This document shows positions 7,812 through 15,401 of a DNA stretch of 36,329 nt, one piece after another. Position 1 is the stretch's first letter; each line of letters opens with the position of its first letter. Below the pieces are notes generated by a model. It saw only the letters and a list, made by a program, of their open reading frames with translations, had not been told where the DNA came from and made no database searches. Position numbers and translations under genes: made by a program. The stretch comes from UBA8108 sp965659285 (GTDB lineage: Bacteria > Planctomycetota > UBA8108), in the NCBI GenBank assembly GCA_965659285.1, contig CBFHWB010000017.1, forward strand, positions 1 to 36,329. The letters run 5' to 3'.

Positions 7812-8525
7812 ATGAAAAACATTGCCGGAAAATCATGCATCCTCACAGGAGCCTCACGCGGAATCGGCAGGGCTATAGCCCTGCGGCTGGCGGCCGAGGA
7901 AGTGCTCGTTACCGCCATCGCCCGGGATGAGCAGGCGCTGGGAGAGCTCTGCGCTGAGAATCCCGGGATCCACGCGGCGCCCTGCGATGTCACCGACGAA
8001 GACGGCGTAAAAAGAATCACCGCGGAACATGTCGAACGCCACGGAGGCCTCGACATCCTCATCAACAACGCCGGCACGGGCATCTTCGGTCCACTCGAGG
8101 AGGTCTCCTATCGTGATTTCCTCAGGACCATGGAGGTCAACGCAGGAGGAACCTATCTCTGCATGCAGGCGGCCCTGCCGCACATGAAGGCCGCCGGAGA
8201 TGGCGACATCATCAACATCTCCAGTGTGGTCGGCCTCAAGGGCTACCCGGACCAGGCAGCCTACGGCGCCAGCAAACACGCAGTGATGGGGCTGACCCGG
8301 AGCATCGCCACCGAGGCGGCTCCCGCCGGTGTCCGGGTGCGGGCGATCTGCCCTGGAGGAGTGGACACCGACCTCATCCGCCAGGCAAGACCGGATCTCG
8401 ACCCGGGCACGCTCATCCAGGCCGATGATGTTGCCGAGGCGCTCATCTTCATGCTGAAGATGAGCGAGACCGGCATCACCGACTTCCTGCCTATTCGCAG
8501 AAAAGGAAGCGAACCCCAGCTCTGA
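7812..8525 (+). CDS. Short-chain dehydrogenase/reductase (SDR)
   Basis: A classical SDR oxidoreductase of 237 residues, cytoplasmic and NAD(P)H-dependent. The nucleotide-binding motif is TGASRGIG at residues 13-20. The conserved NNAG lies near 89-92 (DILINNAGTGIFG), the catalytic Ser in IINISSVVG, and the Tyr/Lys pair in AAYGASKHAVMG; CPGGVDTDL follows as in the family. Family membership does not give the substrate; many relatives are annotated as 3-oxoacyl-ACP reductases, but no fatty-acid genes stand nearby, so I do not use that name. It is divergent from the GGCT-like gene with only 22 bp between the two starts, so the promoters must overlap the coding regions or be very compact. It converges with ahcY with a 9-bp gap. 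No clear ribosome site is seen. Confidence 0.93.
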   Translation: MKNIAGKSCILTGASRGIGRAIALRLAAEEVLVTAIARDEQALGELCAENPGIHAAPCDVTDEDGVKRITAEHVERHGGLDILINNAGTGIFGPLEEVSYRDFLRTMEVNAGGTYLCMQAALPHMKAAGDGDIINISSVVGLKGYPDQAAYGASKHAVMGLTRSIATEAAPAGVRVRAICPGGVDTDLIRQARPDLDPGTLIQADDVAEALIFMLKMSETGITDFLPIRRKGSEPQL

Positions 8526-8534
8526 GTCGATGCC

Positions 8535-9887
8535 TCAGTAGCGATAGAACGGCGGCTTGAAGGGACCCTCGACCGGCAGATCGAGATACTCCGACTGTTC
8601 GGCGGTAAGCTCCGTCAGCTTCACCCCGAGCTTTTCGAGATGGAGTCTTGCGACCTCCTCGTCAAGCTTCTTCGGAAGCATGTGGACACCCAGCGGGTAA
8701 TCTTCAGGCGTCTGCCAGATGGCCATCTGTGCCAGCACCTGGTTGGTGAAGGAGTTCGACATGACGAAAGATGGATGCCCCGTGGCGCAACCCAGGTTCA
8801 CCAGCCGGCCGGAGGCCAGCAGGATCAGGCCTCGACCGTCTTCAAAGACGTAGCGGTCAACCTGGGGCTTGATCTCCACCCGCTCAACACCCTCTCGCTT
8901 CTCGAGCCAATCGACATCAATCTCGGTATCGAAGTGGCCGATGTTGCAGATGATCGCGTCGTTCTTCATCTTCAGCATATGCTCACCGGTGATCACATCA
9001 CAACAGCCGGTGGCTGTGACAAAGATATCACCCTCGACGGCGGCCTCGTCCATGGTGACGACCTCGTAGCCCTCCATCGATGCCTGCAGGGCGCAGATCG
9101 GATCGATCTCGGTGACAATGACGCGCGCGCCGAACCCCTGCATGGACTGCGCGCAGCCCTTGCCGACGTCGCCATAGCCGCAGACAACGACAACCTTGCC
9201 CGAAACCATGATGTCGGTGGCGCGCTTGATTCCATCGGCCAGGGACTCCCGGCAGCCGTAGAGGTTGTCGAACTTGCTCTTGGTCACCGAGTCGTTGACG
9301 TTGATCGCCGGAATCTTCAGCTCTCCGCGCTCGAGCATCTGGTAGAGGCGATGGACCCCTGTGGTGGTCTCCTCGGTCAGCCCGCGAATATCTGCCATGT
9401 ACTGGGGATACTCTTTGTGAACGAGGATGGTCAGGTCGCCGCCATCATCGAGAATCATGTTCAGGGGTTTGCCATCCGGGAAAACAAGCGTCTGCTCGAT
9501 ACACCAATTATATTCTTCTTCCGTCTCTCCCTTCCAGGCGTAGACCGGAACCCCGGCCCTGGCCATCGCCGCGGCAGCGTGGTCCTGGGTGCTGTAGATA
9601 TTACAGCTCGACCAGGTGACCTCGGCGCCCAGTTCGATGAGGGTTTCGATGAGAACCGCCGTCTGGATCGTCATGTGCAGGCAGCCGGCAATGCGAGCGC
9701 CGGTGAGAGGCTTCTCTACCCCGTATTTTTCCCGCAGGGACATGAGGCCGGGCATCTCGCGCTCAGCGAGCTCGATCTCTTTCCTGCCCCAATCTGCCAG
9801 TTCAATATCCGCGACCTTGTAGGCCGGCTTCTCAGCTGTAGACAAGTCAGTAGCTCCGTTTTCGATGTTATCGTTCGTTTCGCTCAT
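8535..9887 (-). CDS. ahcY: Adenosylhomocysteinase (S-adenosyl-L-homocysteine hydrolase)
   Basis: A 450-residue cytoplasmic NAD-dependent enzyme that hydrolyses S-adenosylhomocysteine to adenosine and homocysteine, relieving product inhibition of methyltransferases. Family blocks are present in order: CLHMTIQTAVLIETLIELGA, WSSCNIYSTQDHAAAAMA, the Lys-containing NVNDSVTKSKFDN, the NAD-binding VVVCGYGDVGKGCAQ, ATGCCDVITGEHM, CNIGHFDTEIDV and CATGHPSFVMSNSFTNQ. The C-terminus PFKPPFYRY matches the conserved Lys-Pro...Tyr-Arg-Tyr ending. Length is normal; the first 25 residues are a low-complexity extension. The start at 9887 is preceded by GGAGGG about 10 bases upstream. It lies 37 bp downstream of the ArsR-methyltransferase fusion regulator on the same strand, so the two probably form an operon controlled from the palindrome at 10881. 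Confidence 0.98.
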   Translation of the reverse strand: MSETNDNIENGATDLSTAEKPAYKVADIELADWGRKEIELAEREMPGLMSLREKYGVEKPLTGARIAGCLHMTIQTAVLIETLIELGAEVTWSSCNIYSTQDHAAAAMARAGVPVYAWKGETEEEYNWCIEQTLVFPDGKPLNMILDDGGDLTILVHKEYPQYMADIRGLTEETTTGVHRLYQMLERGELKIPAINVNDSVTKSKFDNLYGCRESLADGIKRATDIMVSGKVVVVCGYGDVGKGCAQSMQGFGARVIVTEIDPICALQASMEGYEVVTMDEAAVEGDIFVTATGCCDVITGEHMLKMKNDAIICNIGHFDTEIDVDWLEKREGVERVEIKPQVDRYVFEDGRGLILLASGRLVNLGCATGHPSFVMSNSFTNQVLAQMAIWQTPEDYPLGVHMLPKKLDEEVARLHLEKLGVKLTELTAEQSEYLDLPVEGPFKPPFYRY

Positions 9888-9924
9888 CAGACCAACCCTC
9901 CGTTCCCGGAGGCCTCCTGCATAC

Positions 9925-10875
9925 CTATGTTCGTTTACAAGCTATTACAAAAACTCCGGGACGCCGCCTGTTGCCGGGCGACTCCCGTTCCGATTCAATT
10001 TCAAACCCCGCCAGTTCCAACCAGCCACTGAGCTCGTCCCGATCGAATCCGAGCCAGAGGTCTCCAAGCTTCTCCCGGTGAAACTCGAGCTCATGGGACT
10101 CGTAGTCGGCCAGCAGGAAGCGTCCTTCGGCGGCGAGACCACGGTAAACCTCCCGGAGCGCGGCCTGGGGATTGGCCACATGGTGGAGCACCATGTTCGC
10201 CACCATGGCATCCGCCTCTCCATCGCCAAGCGGGAGATGCTCCAGGCTGCCGAGGCGAAGTTCGATCTCGAGATCGCCCTCATCCTCGGCGCGACGACGA
10301 GCGACATCCAGCATCTCGCGAGCCCCATCGATGCCGATGACACGCCGCGCGCCTCGAGCCAGGAGCGGCAGCAGCCTTCCGGTCCCGGTGCCGAGATCGA
10401 CGACGGTGCCGTGCTCGGCACCATCTTCGCCTAGCAATTCGACGATGACCGAATGATGCCCGGCGGGACCTTCGATCTCATCGCGCTGAGGATCGGCTCT
10501 CTCCGCGACCGAGCTGAAGAACTGCTCGGCCTGCTTGCGACGGCGGCCCAGGCAGGTCTTGATGCCTCGATCATCCGATCCAGCCAGAGGAAGCGGATTG
10601 GCGGAGAGCTCATCGGCGAAGCTCGGAAGGAAACCGGAACGGGTTTCACCTTCCCAGAGTCCAGTCAACCCATAGTAGACCCAGGTACCCTGGCGCCGTG
10701 GGCAAACAAGCCCCGCATCCGACAGGATACGCAGATGCCGCGACACCCGGCTCTGTCCCATGGCAAGGATCGCGACCAGCTCGTTGACATTGTAGGTTCC
10801 GGTCATCAGGATCCTGAGAATCCGGAGGCGTGTTTCATCCGCCAGGGCCTTGACGGTGGACAGACAGCTTTGCAT
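9925..10875 (-). CDS. sahR: SahR-type regulator: ArsR helix-turn-helix fused to SAM-methyltransferase-like domain
   Basis: A 316-residue fusion. Residues about 1-75 are an ArsR-family winged helix (KALADETRLRILRILMTGTY, NVNELVAILAMGQSRVSRHL, then GLVCPRRQGTWVYYGL). Residues about 140-310 are a Rossmann methyltransferase-like domain with motif I VVDLGTGTGRLLPLL, the acidic strand end VIGIDGAREML, and GEADAMVANMVLHHVANPQ. This architecture is that of SahR, described in Proteobacteria as an SAH-responsive repressor of methionine-cycle genes, in which the methyltransferase fold serves as effector-binding domain. Its place immediately upstream of ahcY and behind a near-perfect palindrome supports the same role here. 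No cysteine metal site typical of metal-sensing ArsR proteins is visible. I infer autoregulation; the ligand is not proven by sequence. Confidence 0.88.
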   Translation of the reverse strand: MQSCLSTVKALADETRLRILRILMTGTYNVNELVAILAMGQSRVSRHLRILSDAGLVCPRRQGTWVYYGLTGLWEGETRSGFLPSFADELSANPLPLAGSDDRGIKTCLGRRRKQAEQFFSSVAERADPQRDEIEGPAGHHSVIVELLGEDGAEHGTVVDLGTGTGRLLPLLARGARRVIGIDGAREMLDVARRRAEDEGDLEIELRLGSLEHLPLGDGEADAMVANMVLHHVANPQAALREVYRGLAAEGRFLLADYESHELEFHREKLGDLWLGFDRDELSGWLELAGFEIESERESPGNRRRPGVFVIACKRT

Positions 10876-10880
10876 GGCCT

Positions 10881-10908
10881 TACTATATCAGGATATCTTG
10901 ATATAGTA
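10881..10908 (-). promoter_or_regulatory. Palindromic operator, probable SahR binding site
   Basis: A 28-bp inverted repeat in which 13 of 14 base pairs match: arms TACTATATCA (10881-10890) and TGATATAGTA (10899-10908), centre GGATATCT with one mismatch. It starts five bases upstream of the regulator's ATG (10875), so it covers the ribosome-site region. A TATTAT element on the minus strand at 10914-10909 could be a -10 box partly overlapping it, but no good -35 is seen. Position and symmetry suit repression of sahR-ahcY by a dimeric winged-helix protein. The same sequence was not noticed elsewhere in the window. Confidence 0.75.
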
Positions 10909-10926
10909 ATAATAAAATGGGGGAGC

Positions 10927-12189
10927 TCAATCGGAGCCGGGCTGGAATTGAACGGGCCGCTCTCCTGGCCCAAGGGGTGCCAGGGACGGCTCATCGAGGG
11001 CAAGAAGCCTCTCGATGAGCTCGAGGAAGAAATAGTCGCCCCACATCACCGCACCGCCAACGCCCCAGCCTCTCGGACGATGGTAGACACCACCCACCAG
11101 GAGCCCTTCTTCGCCTTCATGTTTTGGACCAAGGTATTCGTCACTGGTGAGGGTCGCGCCAACGGTCAGGGCCGTTCGAAGATAATCCCCCGCTCCGGCC
11201 GCGCCGGGGTCCAATTCGGCCAGCAGTAACATTCCGCAACCGGCGATGGCCGCCGCCGAGGAGTCACGCGGCTCATCGGGGATGCCCGGAGCTCCGTAAT
11301 CCCAATACGGAACGCAGTCCCCGGGCGTATTCAAAAGATAGTAGCCGGCGCAGAGATGGGCGGTCTCAAGAAAGGCCTGGTCACCGGTCGCCCCATAGGC
11401 GTAAGCGTAACCATAGAGAGCCCAGGCAAGACCCCGTGCCCAGCAGGTAAACGGCGAGTAGCCCTGCTGCGTCGAAAGGCAGCGAAACTCGCCTCGCCCC
11501 GCCTCGGTGTTGAAGATCGCTTCGTGGGCGACGCTGCCGTCCTCATCGCCGAGCCCCTCCCCCACACGGCGCACCAGGTAGCGCGCGGATGTGCGGGAGT
11601 GCTCAATGGCCCTCTCACCCACCCGCGGATCAGCGCCGTTGGCGGCGGCCCAGAATAACAGGCGCACGTTCATCATGATGTCGATAAAGAGAGACTGGGG
11701 CCCATTGAAAGAATAGATAAAGCCCTCGTCGGTCGCCCCGTTCCAGCGCTCACTCTGCACCGTGGCCGCGGTGACGATGGTCTCCACCAGCTCCGCCCTG
11801 GCAGGATCGTCCCCATCAAGCTGCTCCAGCCAGCGCCCGTAGGAACTGAGAAAAATGAAACCCAGGTCGTGAACGTCGCGGTCAAGACGCCGCGGAAACA
11901 GCGACAGTGAATGCTCGCGGGCCTTCCCCTCCCAGAAATCCTCCTTCAGCAGCTTGTGAAGCAACCACATCTGCCCGGCGTAGAAGCCCGGCGTCCAATC
12001 GGTCCACATCTCAGGCTGGCGATACCAGGCGCCTCCCTCGGTCCAGATCGGAGCGGGGCTGTCCGGGCCCCAGTTCTCGGCGGTGCGCCTGAGCGAGACA
12101 TCGCAGAGCCTGAGCACATCGAAAAGATGCTGACGCAATGAAGGGGGAAGCTCCCCGGCTGGTAAATTTTCTTTATTCACGAGCACCAT
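10927..12189 (-). CDS. GH88-family unsaturated glucuronyl hydrolase
   Basis: A 420-residue (alpha/alpha)6-barrel hydrolase of glycoside hydrolase family 88. Such enzymes cleave the unsaturated uronic acid from oligosaccharides made by polysaccharide lyases, through hydration of the C4-C5 double bond. Seen: WTDWTPGFYAGQMWLLHKLL near residue 60, typical of the family; the catalytic-type Asp in DVHDLGFIFLSSYG; the second Asp in SLFIDIMMNVRLLFWAA; and WARGLAWALYGYAYAY plus YWDYGAPGIPDEPRDSSAAA. These Asp positions match the two functional Asp residues of characterised members. The ATG at 12189 (MVLVNKENL) is chosen; an upstream in-frame extension is Cys/Arg-rich and unlike a signal peptide, so the enzyme should be cytoplasmic. 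It is divergent from the secreted cytochrome cluster (176-bp gap), suggesting intracellular processing of imported oligosaccharides. Confidence 0.92.
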   Translation of the reverse strand: MVLVNKENLPAGELPPSLRQHLFDVLRLCDVSLRRTAENWGPDSPAPIWTEGGAWYRQPEMWTDWTPGFYAGQMWLLHKLLKEDFWEGKAREHSLSLFPRRLDRDVHDLGFIFLSSYGRWLEQLDGDDPARAELVETIVTAATVQSERWNGATDEGFIYSFNGPQSLFIDIMMNVRLLFWAAANGADPRVGERAIEHSRTSARYLVRRVGEGLGDEDGSVAHEAIFNTEAGRGEFRCLSTQQGYSPFTCWARGLAWALYGYAYAYGATGDQAFLETAHLCAGYYLLNTPGDCVPYWDYGAPGIPDEPRDSSAAAIAGCGMLLLAELDPGAAGAGDYLRTALTVGATLTSDEYLGPKHEGEEGLLVGGVYHRPRGWGVGGAVMWGDYFFLELIERLLALDEPSLAPLGPGERPVQFQPGSD

Positions 12190-12365
12190 AGTAGTTGACC
12201 ACAGGACAAATTCAATCTGAACAGGCGCTCCTTTACAGACAGTGAAATTGACTTTTTGCCCTCGCCGACACACGATGTAGACCCTGCGAGGAACCAGGGA
12301 CCCCGCTCCCTGCATTGATTCAGTCACACAGAGAACCAACCCAAACAACACGGGACACTGTAACC

Positions 12366-15300
12366 ATGAAAAAGCTCTCGATCGCCTGTCTCTTCGCCGC
12401 AACCTTTCTCTTTGCAGGCCTGACCCTGCTCGACAGCCACCTTGACGATGGCAAGGCGCTTGCGGCCGCAAAGGCTGTCCCCCAGTGGATCTGGCTTGGA
12501 AACCCGTCCGACAGCAACGAGACGATCTATTTCCGGCACACCTTCGAGCTCTCCTCTGTACCTAAATCGGTAACCGTCGCCGGCAGCTGCGACAACTCCA
12601 TGCGGGTCTACATCAATGGAAAGAAGGCAGTCTCCTCAAACGAATGGTCAACACCTGTGCGGGCGGAGATCGCGAAGAGCCTGGTAAAAGGAAAGAACGT
12701 CATCGCCGTTGAAGCGGTAAACTCCGGCGGCCCCGGCGGGCTGATCCTCTCGGTGGACTCCTGGAAAAGCAGGCCGAGGGGAGACAAGAAGGGCTCCCCG
12801 ATCCTCTCGACCGGCCCCGCCTGGAAGGCCAGCAGGAAATCGGCCGGCGGCTGGAAGGTTGCAGGTTTCAACGACAGCGAGTGGAAAAAATCCACCTCGC
12901 TGGCCGAGATTGGCGGAGGGCCATGGGGAAGCTCGGTCAACAGCTCCACCCTGGTCAACGCCGGCGCGCCCCCAAAGCCGGTCCAGGCGACAGCCACCGA
13001 CAGCCTCATCGTGGCGCCGGGCTTCAAGGTCGAGCTCCTCTATTCGGTTCCCAAGGGCTCCGAAGGCTCCTGGGTCACGCTGACTGTCGACCCCGAGGGA
13101 AGACTGATCGCCTCCGACCAGTACGGAGCTCTCTACCGGATCACCCCATCACCGATCGGAAAGAAAGGCGAGACCCTCGTTGAACGTCTCGCCGGCAACG
13201 CCGGCCACGCTCACGGGCTCCTCTACGCCTTCGACAGCCTCTATGTTGTCCAGAGCGAGAAGGACCGGGGGCTTTACCGCATGCGCGACACCAACGGCGA
13301 TGGCCAGTTCGACGATCGCAAGCTCCTCAGGTCCATCCAGGGAGGTGGAGAACACGGACCTCACGCGGTGATCCTCGGACCGGAGAAGAAATACATCTAT
13401 GTCATCGGCGGCAACCACACCAACCTGCCCAACCCCGAAAAATCTCTTGTTCCCCGGACCTGGAAAGAGGACCTGCTCCTGCCAAGGCTCTGGGATGCCC
13501 GCGGACACGCCAGGGGCAAGCTGGCGCCCGGCGGCTGGATCGCCAGGACCGACCCCGAGGGCAAGACCTGGGAGTTGGTCTCTAATGGGTACCGCAACCA
13601 GTACGACATCGCCTTCAATAAAAACGGCGAGCTCTTCACCTACGATGCGGACATGGAATGGGATGTCGGCACGCCGTGGTACCGCCCCACCCGGGTCAAC
13701 CACGTCATCTCTGGCGGCGAATTCGGCTGGCGCTCGGGCACGGGCAAGTGGCCCACCTACTACCCCGACAGCCTCGGCCGCGTTGTCGACGTCGGCCCCG
13801 GCTCTCCAACGGGAATCGGCTTCGGCTATGGCGCCGACTTCCCGGTGAAATACCAGGAGGCTCTGTATATCTGCGACTGGTCCTACGGAAAGCTCTACGC
13901 GGTCCACATGACCCCGGACGGCGGCACCTATACCGGTGAGCTCGAACAGTTCATCGCCGGCGCGCCCTTCCCCCTGACCGACGTCATCGTCAACCCGAAG
14001 GACAAGGCGCTCTATGTTTCAGTCGGCGGAAGGCGCACCCAGTCCGGACTCTACCGGGTCACCTATACCGGGAACGACAAGGGCGGCGTCGCGAAGACAT
14101 CTCCCGAGTCGACGAAGCTCCGGGCCCAGCGCAAGGAGCTCGAAAAATATCACGGCAAGCAGGATCCCGCGGCCCTCGAGGCTGCCTGGCCCCACCTGTC
14201 GAGTCCTGACCGCTACCTGCGCTACGCGGCGAGAATCGCTGTCGAGCACCAGCCGGTCGACTCCTGGCAGGACAAGGTCATTGGCGAGCTCAATGATATC
14301 GCCCTGATCCAGGGAGCCATCGCGCTGGCGCGGCATGGAAAAGCTGAGATTCGCCCCAAGCTGCTGGCTGCGCTGCGCAACATCAAGGCTAGCTCGCTGG
14401 ATGAAACCCAGCTGATCAACCTGCTGCGAGCCTACTCCCTGGTCTTCATCCGGCTCGGCAAGCCGGCCGAGGCCACCGGCGCGAAGATCGCGGCTGAACT
14501 CTCGAAACTCTACCCGGCAAAAACAGCCCCCCTGAACCGTGAGCTGAGCCAGGTGCTGATCTACCTCGAGGCGCCCGGCATCGCCGGTAAAACTGTCGCG
14601 CTAATGGAAACCTCTCCCGCGCAGGAAGACCAGATGCACTACGCCCTGGCCCTCCACAGCCTGAAGACGGGCTGGACGATCGAGGAGCGAAAACGCTATT
14701 TCAAATGGTTCAGCAATGCGCGCGGCTTCCGCGGCGGCGCCAGCTTTAATGGGTTTATCAACAACGTCAGGAGTGCGGCCATCGGACGCCTCAGCCCCGA
14801 AGACAAGAAAACCCTCGCGGCAGCCGGCTCACTCAAGAACAGCCCGGCCCCGGCGCTGCTCGCCCAACTGCCCAAGCCGAAAGGCCCGGGGAAAGAATGG
14901 ACCGCAGAAAATGTCCTGCCAGCCGTTGAAAAAGGTCTTGTGGGCAGGGACTTCGAACACGGCAAGAAAATGTTCGCCGCGGCGAAGTGCTTCGTCTGTC
15001 ATCAATTCGATGGCCAGGGAGGCGCGGCCGGACCGGACCTTACCGGTGCCGCCGGACGCTTCAGCAAGAGAGATCTCCTCGAATCGATCCTCGCGCCCGA
15101 CAAGGTGGTCTCCGACCAGTACCGCGCCACGATCTTCATCCTGAAGAACGGCAAGACCGTCACCGGCAGGATCGTCAATGGCGGCGGCGACAACTTCTCG
15201 GTAAACACCAACATGCTGACACCAGCCAGCAACTCCGGGGTCAACCACAAGCAGATCCTCAAGACCATGCCGGCCAAGGGCTCGATGATGCCCGCCGGGC

Positions 15301-15398
15301 TGCTCAATCCGCTCAACGAGGAGGAGGTTCTCGACCTGGTCGCCTACCTGCTCTCCATGGGTAACCCCGATCACGCGATGTTCAAGCAGGGAAAATAG
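12366..15398 (+). CDS. Secreted PVC-type cytochrome c: sandwich domain, beta-propeller, HEAT-like region, haem domain
   Basis: A 1010-residue exported protein starting at ATG 12366; upstream in-frame codons lie before the signal peptide (MKKLSIACLFAATFLFAG). Domains in order: a beta-sandwich, about 38-150, with PQWIWLGNP, TIYFRHTFEL and CDNSMRVYINGKKAVSS, as in the N-domains of some glycosidases; a PVC-type glucose/sorbosone-dehydrogenase-like propeller, about 215-565 (RMRDTNGDGQFDDRKLLRSI, SNGYRNQYDIAFNKNGELFT, YICDWSYGKLYAVHM); a helical HEAT-like region, about 600-830; and a planctomycete-type c-type cytochrome domain at about 860-1000. That last domain carries one haem site CFVCH (875-879) and the typical GPDLTGAAGRFSKRDLLESI and MPAGLLNPLNEEEVLDLVAY. 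It probably oxidises a sugar or sugar-derived substrate outside the cytoplasm. It is followed after 3 bp by its PSCyt1 partner. Confidence 0.92.
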   Translation: MKKLSIACLFAATFLFAGLTLLDSHLDDGKALAAAKAVPQWIWLGNPSDSNETIYFRHTFELSSVPKSVTVAGSCDNSMRVYINGKKAVSSNEWSTPVRAEIAKSLVKGKNVIAVEAVNSGGPGGLILSVDSWKSRPRGDKKGSPILSTGPAWKASRKSAGGWKVAGFNDSEWKKSTSLAEIGGGPWGSSVNSSTLVNAGAPPKPVQATATDSLIVAPGFKVELLYSVPKGSEGSWVTLTVDPEGRLIASDQYGALYRITPSPIGKKGETLVERLAGNAGHAHGLLYAFDSLYVVQSEKDRGLYRMRDTNGDGQFDDRKLLRSIQGGGEHGPHAVILGPEKKYIYVIGGNHTNLPNPEKSLVPRTWKEDLLLPRLWDARGHARGKLAPGGWIARTDPEGKTWELVSNGYRNQYDIAFNKNGELFTYDADMEWDVGTPWYRPTRVNHVISGGEFGWRSGTGKWPTYYPDSLGRVVDVGPGSPTGIGFGYGADFPVKYQEALYICDWSYGKLYAVHMTPDGGTYTGELEQFIAGAPFPLTDVIVNPKDKALYVSVGGRRTQSGLYRVTYTGNDKGGVAKTSPESTKLRAQRKELEKYHGKQDPAALEAAWPHLSSPDRYLRYAARIAVEHQPVDSWQDKVIGELNDIALIQGAIALARHGKAEIRPKLLAALRNIKASSLDETQLINLLRAYSLVFIRLGKPAEATGAKIAAELSKLYPAKTAPLNRELSQVLIYLEAPGIAGKTVALMETSPAQEDQMHYALALHSLKTGWTIEERKRYFKWFSNARGFRGGASFNGFINNVRSAAIGRLSPEDKKTLAAAGSLKNSPAPALLAQLPKPKGPGKEWTAENVLPAVEKGLVGRDFEHGKKMFAAAKCFVCHQFDGQGGAAGPDLTGAAGRFSKRDLLESILAPDKVVSDQYRATIFILKNGKTVTGRIVNGGGDNFSVNTNMLTPASNSGVNHKQILKTMPAKGSMMPAGLLNPLNEEEVLDLVAYLLSMGNPDHAMFKQGK

Positions 15399-15401
15399 TC
15401 C

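Noticed and set aside
8640..10031. Plus-strand frame of 463 codons
   Set aside because: Lies antisense to ahcY, which is unmistakable; no recognisable domain.
10876..10926. SAH riboswitch ahead of the sahR-ahcY unit
   Set aside because: Only about 50 bp separate the genes and the sequence there is an AT-rich DNA palindrome, too short and wrong in composition for that aptamer.
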